DNA from: Shewanella jiangmenensis
GTDB taxonomy: Bacteria > Pseudomonadota > Gammaproteobacteria > Enterobacterales > Shewanellaceae
Assembly: GCF_018596335.1 (NCBI RefSeq)
Contig: NZ_JAHEPS010000003.1
Location: 1 to 64,000, forward strand
Length of the DNA: 64,000 bases
Reading direction: 5' to 3'
How positions within the stretch are numbered: position 1 is the stretch's first letter; each line of letters begins with the position of its first letter. The position numbers and the translations under genes are program-made. Below the pieces are notes generated by a model. The model was not told the origin of the DNA. It did not search any database and saw only the letters and a list, made by a program, of their open reading frames with translations. Shown here one piece after another: positions 1-8,077 of this stretch.

Positions 1-4
1 CAAA

Positions 5-81
5 GGAGCGGTAGTTCAGTTGGTTAGAATACCGGCCTGTCACGCCGGGGGTCGCGGGTTCGAGTCCCGTCCGCTCCGCCA
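5..81 (+). tRNA. tRNA-Asp (anticodon GTC)
   Basis: A complete 77-nt cloverleaf. The acceptor strands GGAGCGG and CCGCTCC pair, the anticodon loop carries GTC, the T arm reads GGGTTCGAGTCCC, and the 3' CCA is encoded. It sits at the very left edge with no promoter in view and is followed at once by a terminator, so it is probably the last gene of a transcript entering from the left. In related bacteria this is often an rRNA operon, but that part lies outside the window. Confidence 0.97.
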
Positions 82-93
82 ACATAAAGACAA

Positions 94-123
94 AAGCCTC
101 TGCAGCAATGCAGAGGCTTTTTT
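94..123 (+). terminator. Rho-independent terminator after tRNA-Asp
   Basis: An inverted repeat, AAGCCTCTGC and GCAGAGGCTT, closes a short loop and runs into six T residues. It lies 12 nt after the tRNA-Asp CCA end and should end that transcript. Confidence 0.85.
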
Positions 124-150
124 CGTTATGCCAACTCCGGCCAAAGAAGT

Positions 151-210
151 GCTAATTCAGTTGGTTCGCTTTTTATTAGAGCAAGCCGGCCTGTCACGCC
201 GGCGGGGGAG
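151..210 (+). pseudogene. Degenerate tRNA-Asp copy
   Basis: Two blocks match the intact tRNA-Asp at 5-81: a D-arm block (TTCAGTTGGTT, near 156-166) and the entire 17-nt anticodon arm with GTC (186-202). They are in the right order, but about 13 extra bases lie between them. The acceptor stem and T arm are not recognisable, although a GC-rich tail continues. It cannot fold as a tRNA, so it is read as a broken duplicate left after recombination or insertion at the tRNA locus. Confidence 0.7.
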
Positions 211-312
211 CTGGCCGTGGGCCGGACCATCGCTCTCGTCCAACAGTGCCCTTGCTTAACAGGCCTGCTCGGCATTCTAGCCCCTCGTTTATGCACATCG
301 ATGTGCCATATC

Positions 313-357
313 CCCGCCAACTTATAAATGAAGCCTTGCTGGCATTGGCGGGCTTTT
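313..357 (+). terminator. Terminator-like hairpin
   Basis: CCCGCCAA (313-320) and TTGGCGGG (345-352) can form an 8-bp GC-rich stem with a 24-nt loop, followed by CTTTT. The loop is long, so this is a weak call. It could be a second stop for readthrough from the tRNA-Asp transcript. Confidence 0.4.
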
Positions 358-975
358 GTGTTCAACTTTCCTGAAGGTGGAGCGCACTATAAGCCGCGCC
401 TGCTACGCCTAACAACGTGCTTCTTTAATGGCTCAGTTAGGCCACTGATCCTGAATGCGTTGGAAGATTGAGTGTCTCGGGAAAGGCAGAGCACTGCTCC
501 TCTGTGTGGGCTCAGTGAAGCGCGTTAGAGGCTGTTAACGGTGATGCTTTCTTTGTGGTGTGCAGCTGGCCATTGCAACTTAGGTCTGGCTTAACACTTT
601 GCTGAAGGGCTGCATAGCCTCGTTTGGTTAGTTTGAGCTGTGAGCATAACCAGGGCTTAGGCTATGTTCTCAGTTGCATTGTTTTTCGGTTGCGAAGGCT
701 CTTGATTGCAATGTTTCTCAGGCTCTTTGTTTTTCGGCGTAGTTTTGGGGAAGGTGTTTTAATGCTTCTCGTGTTGCAGGCTCAATGTCTTTAGGACCAT
801 TGATGCTGCAAACTGAGCTTTGATGACGGAGCCTCCGCCTTGTTGCAGCCGGTATGTATGAGAGCCAAATATCGCGATATCAGGTTGATACAAGCTGCAT
901 TTATCCTGGCTTGCTCAATAACTGACATTGATGGCTGAAAAATCCGCAACCAATCGGTTTTCTTTAAAAAATAGC

Positions 976-1004
976 TTTACCTTTAGAGGGGGTTTTAGCA
1001 TAAT
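976..1004 (+). promoter_or_regulatory. Likely sigma-70 promoter of tRNA-Trp
   Basis: A TTTACC box (976-981) and a CATAAT box (999-1004) are separated by 17 nt and followed by a GC-rich stretch, as at growth-rate-controlled stable-RNA promoters. Initiation would fall just before the mature tRNA at 1018. This suggests that tRNA-Trp is transcribed separately from tRNA-Asp. Confidence 0.6.
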
Positions 1005-1017
1005 GCCCTCCGTCAAC

Positions 1018-1094
1018 AGGGGTGTAGTTCCAATTGGTAGAACAGCGGTCTCCAAAACCGATGGTTGCGGGTTCGAGTCCTGCCACCCCTGCCA
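1018..1094 (+). tRNA. tRNA-Trp (anticodon CCA)
   Basis: The acceptor strands AGGGGTG and CACCCCT pair, the anticodon loop CTCCAAA carries CCA, the T arm is CGGGTTCGAGTCCTG, and CCA is encoded at the 3' end. It has its own likely promoter upstream and a terminator downstream. Confidence 0.97.
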
Positions 1095-1101
1095 CATACC
1101 A

Positions 1102-1138
1102 GAAAGGCCGTTCAGAAATGAACGGCCTTTCGTCTTTT
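1102..1138 (+). terminator. Rho-independent terminator after tRNA-Trp
   Basis: GAAAGGCCGTTC and GAACGGCCTTTC form a 12-bp stem closing a short loop, then CG TCTTTTT. It ends the tRNA-Trp transcript and lies just before the 3' end of the convergent dps gene. Confidence 0.8.
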
Positions 1139-1166
1139 TGTACCTGACGCCTTGATTACTGCGGCA

Positions 1167-1634
1167 TTACTCTTCAAGCAGGCTCCTTAACATCCAGGCA
1201 TTCTTCTCATGAATACTGACCCTTTGAGTCAGCAGGTCGACTGTGGCTTCATCACAGGCTTCTGATGCCAGCGGAATGAGTGCCCGGGCACTGCGGATCA
1301 CAATTTCCTGATCGTCGATGAGCGCCCTGATCATGGCTTCGGTATTCAGTCTGCCGCTGTCTTCTTTGATGTCGGTGACGGCGGCAAAGGCGGAATAGGA
1401 ACCCAGGGCTTTTTGCCCAAGGGTACGTACGCGCTCGGCAATGCTGTCGACAGCGGTGCCCAGTTCGGTATACTGCTGCTCAAATAACAGGTGCAGGCTG
1501 GCAAACATCGGCCCGGTAACGTTCCAGTGAAAACTGTGGGTTTTGAGGTACAAACCGTAACTGTCGGCCAGTAATTTATAAAGTCTTGTGGCTATGCCAA
1601 GGCGCGCCTTGGGATCGATACCGTTGTTGATCAT
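1167..1634 (-). CDS. dps: Dps-family ferritin-like DNA-protection protein
   Basis: A 155-residue protein of the Dps/miniferritin family, which forms dodecamers that oxidise and store iron with hydrogen peroxide, and in many species bind DNA in stationary phase or oxidative stress. The diagnostic THSFHWNVTGP motif near residue 32 supplies the ferroxidase histidine. The acidic half of the intersubunit ferroxidase site follows in the helix with TAVDSIAER. Length matches the family. The N-terminus is short and not lysine-rich, so DNA binding by a basic tail is not evident. An AGGAG ribosome site precedes the ATG. The gene is divergent from holD across an AT-rich 136-bp gap, and its regulators cannot be named from sequence. 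Confidence 0.92.
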   Translation of the reverse strand: MINNGIDPKARLGIATRLYKLLADSYGLYLKTHSFHWNVTGPMFASLHLLFEQQYTELGTAVDSIAERVRTLGQKALGSYSAFAAVTDIKEDSGRLNTEAMIRALIDDQEIVIRSARALIPLASEACDEATVDLLTQRVSIHEKNAWMLRSLLEE

Positions 1635-1770
1635 CTTGTTTCTCCTGTTCGGCTCGTAATCGATTTAGTTGTCTGTATGCAACTGTTTAATTCAATTTAG
1701 TCGATTAGAAATTGTTTTTGCAGCGCAAAGATTAGATTGAACTGTTCGGACAAACGAATTGGAAAAGCTT

Positions 1771-2217
1771 ATGGAAAAATCCGCTTATCTGGACGTGATG
1801 GGAATTAGTCGCTGGCAGCAGCGTGGCGCGGCGTTACCAGCGACGGCCAATTCCGGCTCGTCGATTGATGCTTCGATTTATGTTTCGATTGATAAAACGA
1901 TTAATGCTTCAGTTGATAGCTCGACTGGTACGGATGCTATTGTGAAGAGTCGCGCTGGCAGCGAAGCTTTGCAGCCGGCATTGCTGGCATCGCTTGAGTG
2001 CCTGCTTCGCCACCCTTTGTGTACAGGAGTGTATGGCTCGCTGCAGGGCGGCCAGTTGCATCTTACCCGCGCTGCGCAAGGCTTTGATGCCAGCCACTCA
2101 GGCATGCAGCCCGCTGACGATATACGTAGCGAGCATGTCTATCCCTTGGGTGAGCTTGGATCCGGCGCTGCCAAAAAGGCGCTCTGGCAAGCCATTGTTG
2201 CGTCAGGAGTGCTGTAA
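1771..2217 (+). CDS. holD: DNA polymerase III psi subunit (HolD) with a repeat insertion
   Basis: Probably the psi subunit of the polymerase III clamp-loader complex, which with chi links the clamp loader to SSB. The N-terminal MGISRWQQRGA and the C-terminal AKKALWQAIV resemble the corresponding parts of E. coli HolD, and holD directly precedes rimI in E. coli too. The psi family is poorly conserved, so the neighbour supports the call. Between those parts, residues about 31-54 are six tetrapeptide repeats of the SIDA type, coded by a 12-bp tandem array. I take the ATG at 1771; an in-frame TTG lies at 1759, but the GGAAAA ribosome site fits the ATG. The stop overlaps the rimI start by one base, implying translational coupling. 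Confidence 0.75.
   Translation: MEKSAYLDVMGISRWQQRGAALPATANSGSSIDASIYVSIDKTINASVDSSTGTDAIVKSRAGSEALQPALLASLECLLRHPLCTGVYGSLQGGQLHLTRAAQGFDASHSGMQPADDIRSEHVYPLGELGSGAAKKALWQAIVASGVL
1861..1932 (+). repeat. 12-bp x 6 tandem array inside holD
   Basis: Six consecutive 12-bp units of the form TCGATTGATGCT with substitutions, in frame, encoding SIDA/SIYV/SIDK/TINA/SVDS/STGT. The divergence between units shows the array is not brand new. It falls between the conserved N-terminal motif and the rest of HolD. Confidence 0.85.
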
Positions 2218-2663
2218 TGGAGTTGGTAACCCTTACCCCTGTCGATACGCCTTTGATGGCGCAGATTGAAGCCCAGGCGCATTCCCATCCCATGACGGAG
2301 GGCATGCTCAAAGATTGTTTTGGCCCGCTGTATCGGGTTTTGGGGCTTAAGCTTGATGGTGAGCTTGTGGGATTTGCGATTGTGCAGCAAATCGTCGATG
2401 AGGCGACGCTGTTTGATATCTGTATCAAACCTGAGATGCAGGGGCGTGGGCTTGGCGTGAGGCTGATGGATCACCTTATCGGCGAAGCAAGGGATAGTGG
2501 CGCGTCAGTTCTGATGCTTGAGGTGCGTGCATCGAACGTGGCTGCCATTGGGCTTTATCGCAAGCTTGGATTTACTGAGGCCGGGCGGCGACCCAATTAT
2601 TATCCGCTTGAAGGCGGAGCGGGCCGTGAGGATGCGCTGCTGATGGACTTGCGGCTGTCTTAA
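2217..2663 (+). CDS. rimI: Ribosomal protein bS18 N-alanine acetyltransferase (RimI)
   Basis: A 148-residue GNAT acetyltransferase. RimI acetylates the N-terminal alanine of ribosomal protein S18 using acetyl-CoA. The acetyl-CoA binding signature PEMQGRGLGVRLMDHLI is near residues 73-88, followed by the family-typical LEVRASNVAAIGLYRKLGF and the later RPNYYP. The length equals that of E. coli RimI (148). Translation is coupled to holD by a one-base overlap. A clear terminator lies about 120 nt downstream, so holD-rimI is a two-gene operon. Confidence 0.93.
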   Translation: MELVTLTPVDTPLMAQIEAQAHSHPMTEGMLKDCFGPLYRVLGLKLDGELVGFAIVQQIVDEATLFDICIKPEMQGRGLGVRLMDHLIGEARDSGASVLMLEVRASNVAAIGLYRKLGFTEAGRRPNYYPLEGGAGREDALLMDLRLS

Positions 2664-2784
2664 CCTCCGTTTACAGTCTTGAACTCGATTTACTGTCTTA
2701 ACCTGAATACATGGGCTTAAGCTGCATACCGACCCTGAAAAGCTCGTGCTTTCTTTGGCCGAGCAGCGAAAACTTAGCAATAGA

Positions 2785-2810
2785 AAACGGCACCTGAGTG
2801 CCGTTTTTTT
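2785..2810 (+). terminator. Rho-independent terminator after rimI
   Basis: AAACGGCAC and GTGCCGTTT form a stem around CTGA, followed by a run of seven T. It ends holD-rimI and faces the 3' end of lipA. Confidence 0.85.
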
Positions 2811-2859
2811 ATTGGGTGAAGCAAAGTGTGATTTCAATTCACGTCGTTATTTTACTTCC

Positions 2860-3825
2860 TTATTTTACTTCTTTGCCTTGGGCCTGAAGATCGGCATGGT
2901 AGCTTGAGCGCACCAGTGGGCCGCAGGCGGCGTGGCTGAAGCCCAGTTCTTCGGCGATGGCTTTGAGCTCATCAAATTCCTGCGGGCTCACATAACGCTC
3001 CACCGGCAGGTGGAACTTGGATGGCTGCAGGTATTGACCCAATGTCAGCATGTTCACGTTGTGCTCACGCAGGTCTTTCAGCACCTGAATGATTTCTTCA
3101 TTGGTCTCACCCAGACCCATCATCAGACCGGATTTGGTCGGAATATGAGGGTGACGCTCTTTAAAGCGCTTAAGCAAGTCCAGTGACCACTGGTAGTTGG
3201 CGCCCGGGCGCGCTTTGCGGTAGTGCGCCGGTGCGGTTTCCAGGTTGTGGTTGAACACATCCGGTGGATTGGTGCTCAGGATATCCAGTGCCACATCGAT
3301 GCGTCCACGGAAGTCCGGTACCAGGGTTTCAATCTGGATATGGGGATTGAGGGCACGGATTTCGCGGATACAGTCGGCAAAGTGCTGGGCACCGCCATCT
3401 CGCAGATCGTCGCGATCAACCGAGGTGATCACCACGTACTTAAGCTTCATATCGCGGATGGTTTTGGCCAGTTTCACCGGCTCTTCCGGATCGGGCTTGA
3501 GTGGGCGGCCGTGGGCCACATCGCAGAATGGGCAGCGACGGGTACAGATAGCGCCAAGGATCATAAACGTGGCCGTGCCGTGGTTAAAGCACTCGGCCAG
3601 GTTGGGGCATGAAGCCTCTTCACAGACCGAATGCAGACCATTGCTGCGCAAAGCCTGTTTGATCTCCATGATCCTTTGGTTCGATGCCGGCAGTTTTACC
3701 CTGAGCCAGTCAGGCTTTCTGAGCATGGTATCGCGCTCGGAGGGCATGATTTTTACCGGAATTCGGGCGACTTTATCTGCATCACGCAGTTTGACGCCCG
3801 GCTGCAATCTTTCGGGTCTGTTCAT
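2860..3825 (-). CDS. lipA: Lipoyl synthase
   Basis: A radical-SAM enzyme that inserts two sulfurs into the octanoyl group on lipoyl domains of pyruvate and 2-oxoglutarate dehydrogenases and the glycine cleavage H protein. Both iron-sulfur clusters are visible: the auxiliary cluster ligands C68, C73 and C79 ([12 protein letters not shown]) and the radical-SAM motif C94-x3-C98-x2-C101 (CTRRCPFC). The C-terminal RSSYHA serine that ligates the auxiliary cluster is present. The length of 321 aa equals that of the E. coli enzyme. It lies directly after lipB on the same strand with a one-base gap, so octanoyl transfer and sulfur insertion are made from one transcript. Confidence 0.97.
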   Translation of the reverse strand: MNRPERLQPGVKLRDADKVARIPVKIMPSERDTMLRKPDWLRVKLPASNQRIMEIKQALRSNGLHSVCEEASCPNLAECFNHGTATFMILGAICTRRCPFCDVAHGRPLKPDPEEPVKLAKTIRDMKLKYVVITSVDRDDLRDGGAQHFADCIREIRALNPHIQIETLVPDFRGRIDVALDILSTNPPDVFNHNLETAPAHYRKARPGANYQWSLDLLKRFKERHPHIPTKSGLMMGLGETNEEIIQVLKDLREHNVNMLTLGQYLQPSKFHLPVERYVSPQEFDELKAIAEELGFSHAACGPLVRSSYHADLQAQGKEVK

Positions 3826-3826
3826 A

Positions 3827-4495
3827 TTATTCTGCTAATCCTTGGTGGTGTACCAGGTGTTCGTAGCCCAGCAGCTTGCAAAAGCTTTGCGTCAGCTTGT
3901 CTGCGGCTTCTTCGACGGTTTGGGGGCCGCCGAGGGTCTTGCATTGAACCATTTCAAGTCCGGCGTAACCGCAGGGGTTGATACGCTGGAAAGGGGAGAT
4001 GTCCATATCGACGTTGAGCGCGAGGCCATGAAACGAGCAGCCGCGGCGAATACGCAGGCCCAGTGACGCCACTTTACGTTCATCCACATAAACGCCGGGT
4101 GCATCGGCCTTGGCGTAGGCATTGATGCCGTAGCCTTTGAGCATATCAACAATGCTCTGCTCTATGTGGGTAACGAGCTGCCGCACACCGATTTTACTGC
4201 GTTTGATATCCAAAAGCGGATAGGCGACCAACTGTCCGGGGCCGTGGTAAGTCACCTGGCCGCCGCGGTCCACCTGAATCACCGGAATATCACCCGGTGC
4301 CAGAATGTGCTCGGCTTTGCCTGCCTGCCCCTGAGTAAATACCGGTGGATGCTCAACCAGCCACAGTTGATCCGGGCTGTGTTCATCACGGTTGTCGGTG
4401 TAGTGCTGCATGGCGTGCCAGACGGTTTCATAATCCTGGTTACCCAGGTGTCTGATATGCAGTGTCTTGGCTTGCAAGGGCAACGTCTCCCCCAT
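3827..4495 (-). CDS. lipB: Octanoyltransferase (lipoyl/octanoyl-ACP:protein N-octanoyltransferase)
   Basis: Transfers octanoate from acyl carrier protein to lipoyl domains, the first step of lipoate assembly before LipA. The family signature [14 protein letters not shown] is at about residues 77-90. The catalytic lysine is K141 in [12 protein letters not shown], and the acyl-accepting cysteine is C175 in NPCGYAG. Length is 222 aa, close to the family norm. It is followed one base later by lipA and preceded by ybeD, the same order as in E. coli. Confidence 0.96.
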   Translation of the reverse strand: MGETLPLQAKTLHIRHLGNQDYETVWHAMQHYTDNRDEHSPDQLWLVEHPPVFTQGQAGKAEHILAPGDIPVIQVDRGGQVTYHGPGQLVAYPLLDIKRSKIGVRQLVTHIEQSIVDMLKGYGINAYAKADAPGVYVDERKVASLGLRIRRGCSFHGLALNVDMDISPFQRINPCGYAGLEMVQCKTLGGPQTVEEAADKLTQSFCKLLGYEHLVHHQGLAE

Positions 4496-4573
4496 TGATT
4501 CGGCTTGGCGGCATTATACGCCGCAGATGCCGAAATGTAACACAGATCACGCTTTGGCAGCGTGACGGCGCGA

Positions 4574-4840
4574 TTAGAGTACCCGGCGAACGCCGTCGAT
4601 GGCGGCAAGCTCGCTGTACAGGGTTTCGATGTGCTCTTTGCTGGTGACAGTCACGCGGATGGTGACCGACACATAGGTGCCCTTGCTCGATGCCTTGGTG
4701 GTTGGGCGGTAATCGCCCGGTGCATGGCGCTGAACCACGGCGACCACGCGGTCGGCCAGGGTGTCGCTGGCATCGCCCACTACCTTGAACGGGAAGGCAC
4801 AAGGAAATTCGAGATACTGGTCAAAGGTGGTGTTTAGCAT
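4574..4840 (-). CDS. ybeD: DUF493 family protein YbeD
   Basis: An 88-residue protein of the YbeD/DUF493 family, a small ACT-like ferredoxin fold of uncertain function that is nearly always next to lipB. The motif [25 protein letters not shown] matches the family core in parts, and the protein ends GVRRVL, as in E. coli (IVRMVL). I start it at the ATG at 4840, which gives the usual length; a TTG five codons upstream is possible. The 78-nt gap before lipB contains no obvious terminator, so co-transcription with lipB-lipA is likely. Confidence 0.9.
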   Translation of the reverse strand: MLNTTFDQYLEFPCAFPFKVVGDASDTLADRVVAVVQRHAPGDYRPTTKASSKGTYVSVTIRVTVTSKEHIETLYSELAAIDGVRRVL

Positions 4841-4921
4841 AATCGTCGTTCTCAAAAAGGCTCAAAAATGGCTTGAGGCTGAAATATGGCGCCGATTATA
4901 GCCCAATCAAGGGGGCGGGGC

Positions 4922-4950
4922 GAAAAAAATGCCACCCGAAGGTGGCATTG
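4922..4950 (-). terminator. Rho-independent terminator after dacA
   Basis: Read on the minus strand, AATGCCACC and GGTGGCATT pair around a TTCG tetraloop, followed by seven T. It separates dacA from ybeD-lipB-lipA. Confidence 0.85.
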
Positions 4951-4966
4951 TTTGAATTTTAAAGGC

Positions 4967-6145
4967 TTAGCTAAACCAGCTGGCAAACAACTGCTTGAAG
5001 TAGTCCACAATCTTGGAGAACCAGCTGCCTTCGTTCACTTCCTGCAGGGTTACCAGAGGGTACTGAGCTATGTCTTTGCCATCGAGCTGGAAGAACACGC
5101 GGCCAACCACTTCGCCCTTGGCCAGCGGCGCTTCGAGTGGCTTGGTCAGCTCGAAGTTGGCCTGCAGATCTTTGCCTTTGCCGCGACGTATGGTGAGCGG
5201 GGTATCGGTGGCTACGCCCAAATCCACGCTGTCACGATCGCCGTACCAAATCTTTTGGTTGGTGAAGCTGTCGCCGGCCTTGTAAGGCACCACAGTTTCG
5301 AAGAAACGGAAACCGTAAGACAGCAGCTTCTTGCTTTCTGCTTTACGTGAGGCCTCGCTTGAGGCGCCCATTACCACAGAAATCAGACGCATATTGTCCT
5401 GGGTGGCTGACGCAACCAGGTTGTAACCCGCGCCTGAGGTGTGGCCGGTTTTAATGCCGTCAACCGCCATGCTGTTATCCCACAGGAGGCCGTTGCGGTT
5501 GTATTGCTTGATACCGTTGAAGGTAAATTCCTTCTCGGAGTAGATGGCATATTCGTCTGGTACGTCACGGATAAGCGCGGCACCAAGAATCGCCATGTCA
5601 TAGGCCGTGGTTTTGTGGTTTTCAGAGTCCAGACCGTGGCTGTTTTCAAAGTAGCTGTCGGTCATACCGAGCTGCTTGGCCCAGGAGTTCATCATGTCGA
5701 CAAACGCATCTTCGGTGCCGGCAATGTGTTCGGCCATGGCAACGCAGGCATCGTTACCTGACTGGATGATAATGCCGCGGTTCAGATCAGAGGCCTTAAC
5801 GGTTTTACCCACTTCAATGAACATCTTGGATGAGTCAGGGAAGTTTTTTGACCAGGCACTCTTGGTGATCACCACATCATCATTGGGGCTGATGTTGCCA
5901 ACCTTCATCTCATGACCAATCACATAACTGGTCATCATTTTGGTCAGACTGGCTGGGTTAAGCTGCTCGTAAGCCGCGTTTTCAGCAATAATTTGGCCGG
6001 TATGGTAATCCATCAGCACAAAGGCTTTGGCAGCCACTGTCGGAGCGTCAGGTACAACGGTCGGTGGTGCGGCAAAAGAGCTGGCAGAGACGATGGCCAG
6101 GAGCAACATCGATTTTGGCGTGGTACGTTTAAATGCTTTCATCAT
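4967..6145 (-). CDS. dacA: D-alanyl-D-alanine carboxypeptidase (PBP5/6 type)
   Basis: A low-molecular-mass penicillin-binding protein that trims the terminal D-alanine from peptidoglycan pentapeptides in the periplasm. A signal peptide ends near residue 25 (SASSFAA). All three active-site motifs are present: S66-L-T-K69, S129-G-N131 and K232-T-G. After the catalytic domain come the PBP5-type C-terminal domain and an amphipathic tail (SWFSKIVDYFKQLFASWFS) that would anchor it to the inner membrane. Length is 392 aa. An ATG pair at 6145/6142 makes the exact start uncertain by one codon. It is transcribed alone, with a terminator downstream, next to other elongation genes. Confidence 0.95.
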   Translation of the reverse strand: MMKAFKRTTPKSMLLLAIVSASSFAAPPTVVPDAPTVAAKAFVLMDYHTGQIIAENAAYEQLNPASLTKMMTSYVIGHEMKVGNISPNDDVVITKSAWSKNFPDSSKMFIEVGKTVKASDLNRGIIIQSGNDACVAMAEHIAGTEDAFVDMMNSWAKQLGMTDSYFENSHGLDSENHKTTAYDMAILGAALIRDVPDEYAIYSEKEFTFNGIKQYNRNGLLWDNSMAVDGIKTGHTSGAGYNLVASATQDNMRLISVVMGASSEASRKAESKKLLSYGFRFFETVVPYKAGDSFTNQKIWYGDRDSVDLGVATDTPLTIRRGKGKDLQANFELTKPLEAPLAKGEVVGRVFFQLDGKDIAQYPLVTLQEVNEGSWFSKIVDYFKQLFASWFS

Positions 6146-6240
6146 TAACTACACGTTTTCTGTTGAGGTTTTGGAAACGGTATCGAGCCGCCGAGTGTAA
6201 CATTAATTGACAATCAATTGCAGTTAAGGTTCCTTCATCT

Positions 6241-7089
6241 TCAAGATTTTGGCTCGGTGACTAAATAACCGGCAGGATATCCCTGCTGGCGCATTTTTTG
6301 AAGCAGCTTACTGGCTATGCCCTCGTGGCCGAGTGGGCCAAGTTGCAGGCGGTACAGATCGCCATGGGGCTGCAGCCGGTAGCTGAGCTGATATTCCTTG
6401 GCAAGCTTTTTACCCATGTGGGTAAGGCGTGATTTATCAGCCGAGGCCGCCACCTGAATGAAGTAATTGTTCGGGTCCTGAGCGCTGACCACCGCATCCG
6501 ACGGCGGGGTCGGGAAGTAAATCGATTCAATCACCACCCGTGCTGTGCCGGTTTTAAGCATGTCGAGCCGATACGCAGCGGCGTAGGATAAATCGATAAT
6601 GCGACCATCGTGAAACGGGCCACGATCGTTAACCCGGACGATAACTTCTTTGTTGTTATCGATATTGCGTACCCGTACAAAGCTTGGCAGCGGCAGGGTT
6701 TTATGGGCAGCTGTCATGGTGTACATGTCATACACCTCGCCATTGGAGGTGTGATAGCCGTGAAACTTGGTGCCGTACCAGGAGGCGGTGCCGGATTCGC
6801 GAAAATTGGCCGCACTTGCCATCACATCATAGGAGCGACCAAGCACAGTGTAAGGGCGGTTGCCTTTGCGGCTGTAAGGCTCATACCTTGGCACCGCGTC
6901 GGGAATTTTGCTGACATCGGGAGCATTTTCAGGGTAGGCATCATCTTTTTGATGATACCGGTCTTTTTTACCTGAGCCCGCAGCAGAGCCGCCGGAGGCA
7001 CTATCGGGGCTGGATGAACAGCCGTAGAGCAGCGTCAGCATCGACAGCAATGTAAGCAGCAGTGCGGTATTAACGTTTGGCATGGGCAT
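6241..7089 (-). CDS. rlpA: Septal ring lytic transglycosylase RlpA (lipoprotein)
   Basis: An outer-membrane lipoprotein. The signal sequence ends in a lipobox, LLYGC, with lipidated C24. A double-psi beta-barrel domain (ASWYGTKFHGYHTSNGEVYD, about residues 101-120) contains the Glu and Asp expected in RlpA. The region around VRVNDRGPF completes the fold. A C-terminal SPOR domain (NNYFIQVAASADK onward) would bind denuded septal glycan. In Pseudomonas, RlpA cleaves naked glycan strands. Its start lies 20 bases inside the end of mltB in another frame, so the two are co-translated. Confidence 0.93.
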   Translation of the reverse strand: MPMPNVNTALLLTLLSMLTLLYGCSSSPDSASGGSAAGSGKKDRYHQKDDAYPENAPDVSKIPDAVPRYEPYSRKGNRPYTVLGRSYDVMASAANFRESGTASWYGTKFHGYHTSNGEVYDMYTMTAAHKTLPLPSFVRVRNIDNNKEVIVRVNDRGPFHDGRIIDLSYAAAYRLDMLKTGTARVVIESIYFPTPPSDAVVSAQDPNNYFIQVAASADKSRLTHMGKKLAKEYQLSYRLQPHGDLYRLQLGPLGHEGIASKLLQKMRQQGYPAGYLVTEPKS

Positions 7090-8068
7090 ATTTTAATTGC
7101 TCGCTGAATTCGAAGGCGGCCATGGCATAAAGTGGGCTGCGATTATAGCGGGTGATCACGAAGAAATTCTTAAGCCCGAGCCAATATTGGCTCGATTTTT
7201 CACCGTCCAGTTGCAGTAAAAGTGCCGGCTGGCTGATGTCGAGATCGCGCTCATCGGCAAGGCCGAATTCCTCGCCGAGGATATCGCCAGCGCTTGATGA
7301 CAATGGCTCGCCCTGCCACATTGGCTTGGTTGGTGTACCGCTGCCGTGATAATCCAGTTGCCGCACCACTGGGGCATTGGCCTGCCAGCCGTGCTGATGA
7401 AAGTAATTGGCGATGCTGGCGATGGCATCATCTGTGCTGCCAAGTAAATCCCGTTTGCCGTCGCCGTCAAAATCCACCGCGTAATAGCGATAACTGGACG
7501 GCATAAACTGGCAAAGGCCCATGGCGCCCGCGTAGGAGCCATAGAGGGTATCAAGGTTCAGTTGCTGCTCTTTTTCCAGTTGCTGCAGCTCACCAAGTTC
7601 TTTCAAGAAAAAGCCCGCGCGCTGCGGATAATGAAACCCAAGGGTGTAGAGGGCGTCACGCACCAGATACTTGCCCTGGGTTTTACCGTAATGGGTTTCG
7701 ATGCCGATGATGGCGACTATGATTTGCGGCTCCACGCCAAAGGTGGCGGATGCCCGCGCAATCACATCGGCATGCCGGCGCCAAAAGGCGAGGCCGGCGT
7801 TTAGGCGCTCGGGTGTCAAAAAGCGTTGGCGGTATTCAAACCAGGGCTGGGATTCAAAGGGGCGGCTGATGGCATCCAGTACCGCCGGGTTGTAACTGGC
7901 TTTGGCGAGAAAGGCGTTTATCTGCGATTCGCTGTACCCCAGGGCGCCCTGACGGGCGAGGAAACTTGCTTTGGCGATGTCGGCAGTGGCGGGCGGCTTG
8001 GCCGCAGCTGCTGTCAGGGTTAAGGCAAGCAGGCCGGACATCACTGCCAGGCCGGGGGCAAATCGCAT
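7070..8068 (-). CDS. mltB: Membrane-bound lytic murein transglycosylase B-like
   Basis: A periplasmic peptidoglycan-cleaving enzyme of the SLT-B family (GH103), which makes 1,6-anhydro-muropeptides later recycled through AmpG (also in this window). The catalytic glutamate is E124 in IGIETHYGKTQG, with the family motif GAMGLCQFMPSSYRYYAVDFDGDG further on. The N-terminus is a signal peptide ending in alanines. I see no lipobox cysteine, so unlike E. coli MltB it may be soluble in the periplasm. It sits between rodA and rlpA. Confidence 0.92.
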   Translation of the reverse strand: MRFAPGLAVMSGLLALTLTAAAAKPPATADIAKASFLARQGALGYSESQINAFLAKASYNPAVLDAISRPFESQPWFEYRQRFLTPERLNAGLAFWRRHADVIARASATFGVEPQIIVAIIGIETHYGKTQGKYLVRDALYTLGFHYPQRAGFFLKELGELQQLEKEQQLNLDTLYGSYAGAMGLCQFMPSSYRYYAVDFDGDGKRDLLGSTDDAIASIANYFHQHGWQANAPVVRQLDYHGSGTPTKPMWQGEPLSSSAGDILGEEFGLADERDLDISQPALLLQLDGEKSSQYWLGLKNFFVITRYNRSPLYAMAAFEFSEQLKYAHAKR

Positions 8069-8077
8069 CGGCTGTCC

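Larger units (their letters stand above)
124..975. other. Gene-free stretch between tRNA-Asp and tRNA-Trp
   Basis: About 0.85 kb without a convincing coding region. The short open frames here lack ribosome sites and two of them run through tRNA genes. It holds the tRNA-Asp remnant, a hairpin at 313-357 and a weak imperfect direct repeat (about 27 bp, near 664-690 and 711-738, each ending in TTTTTCGG). In E. coli rrnC the Asp and Trp tRNAs are adjacent, so this may be a decayed insertion; that is inference. Confidence 0.5.

Noticed and set aside
20..259. Small open frame running through tRNA-Asp
   Set aside because: It reads through a functional tRNA and a terminator; not a gene.
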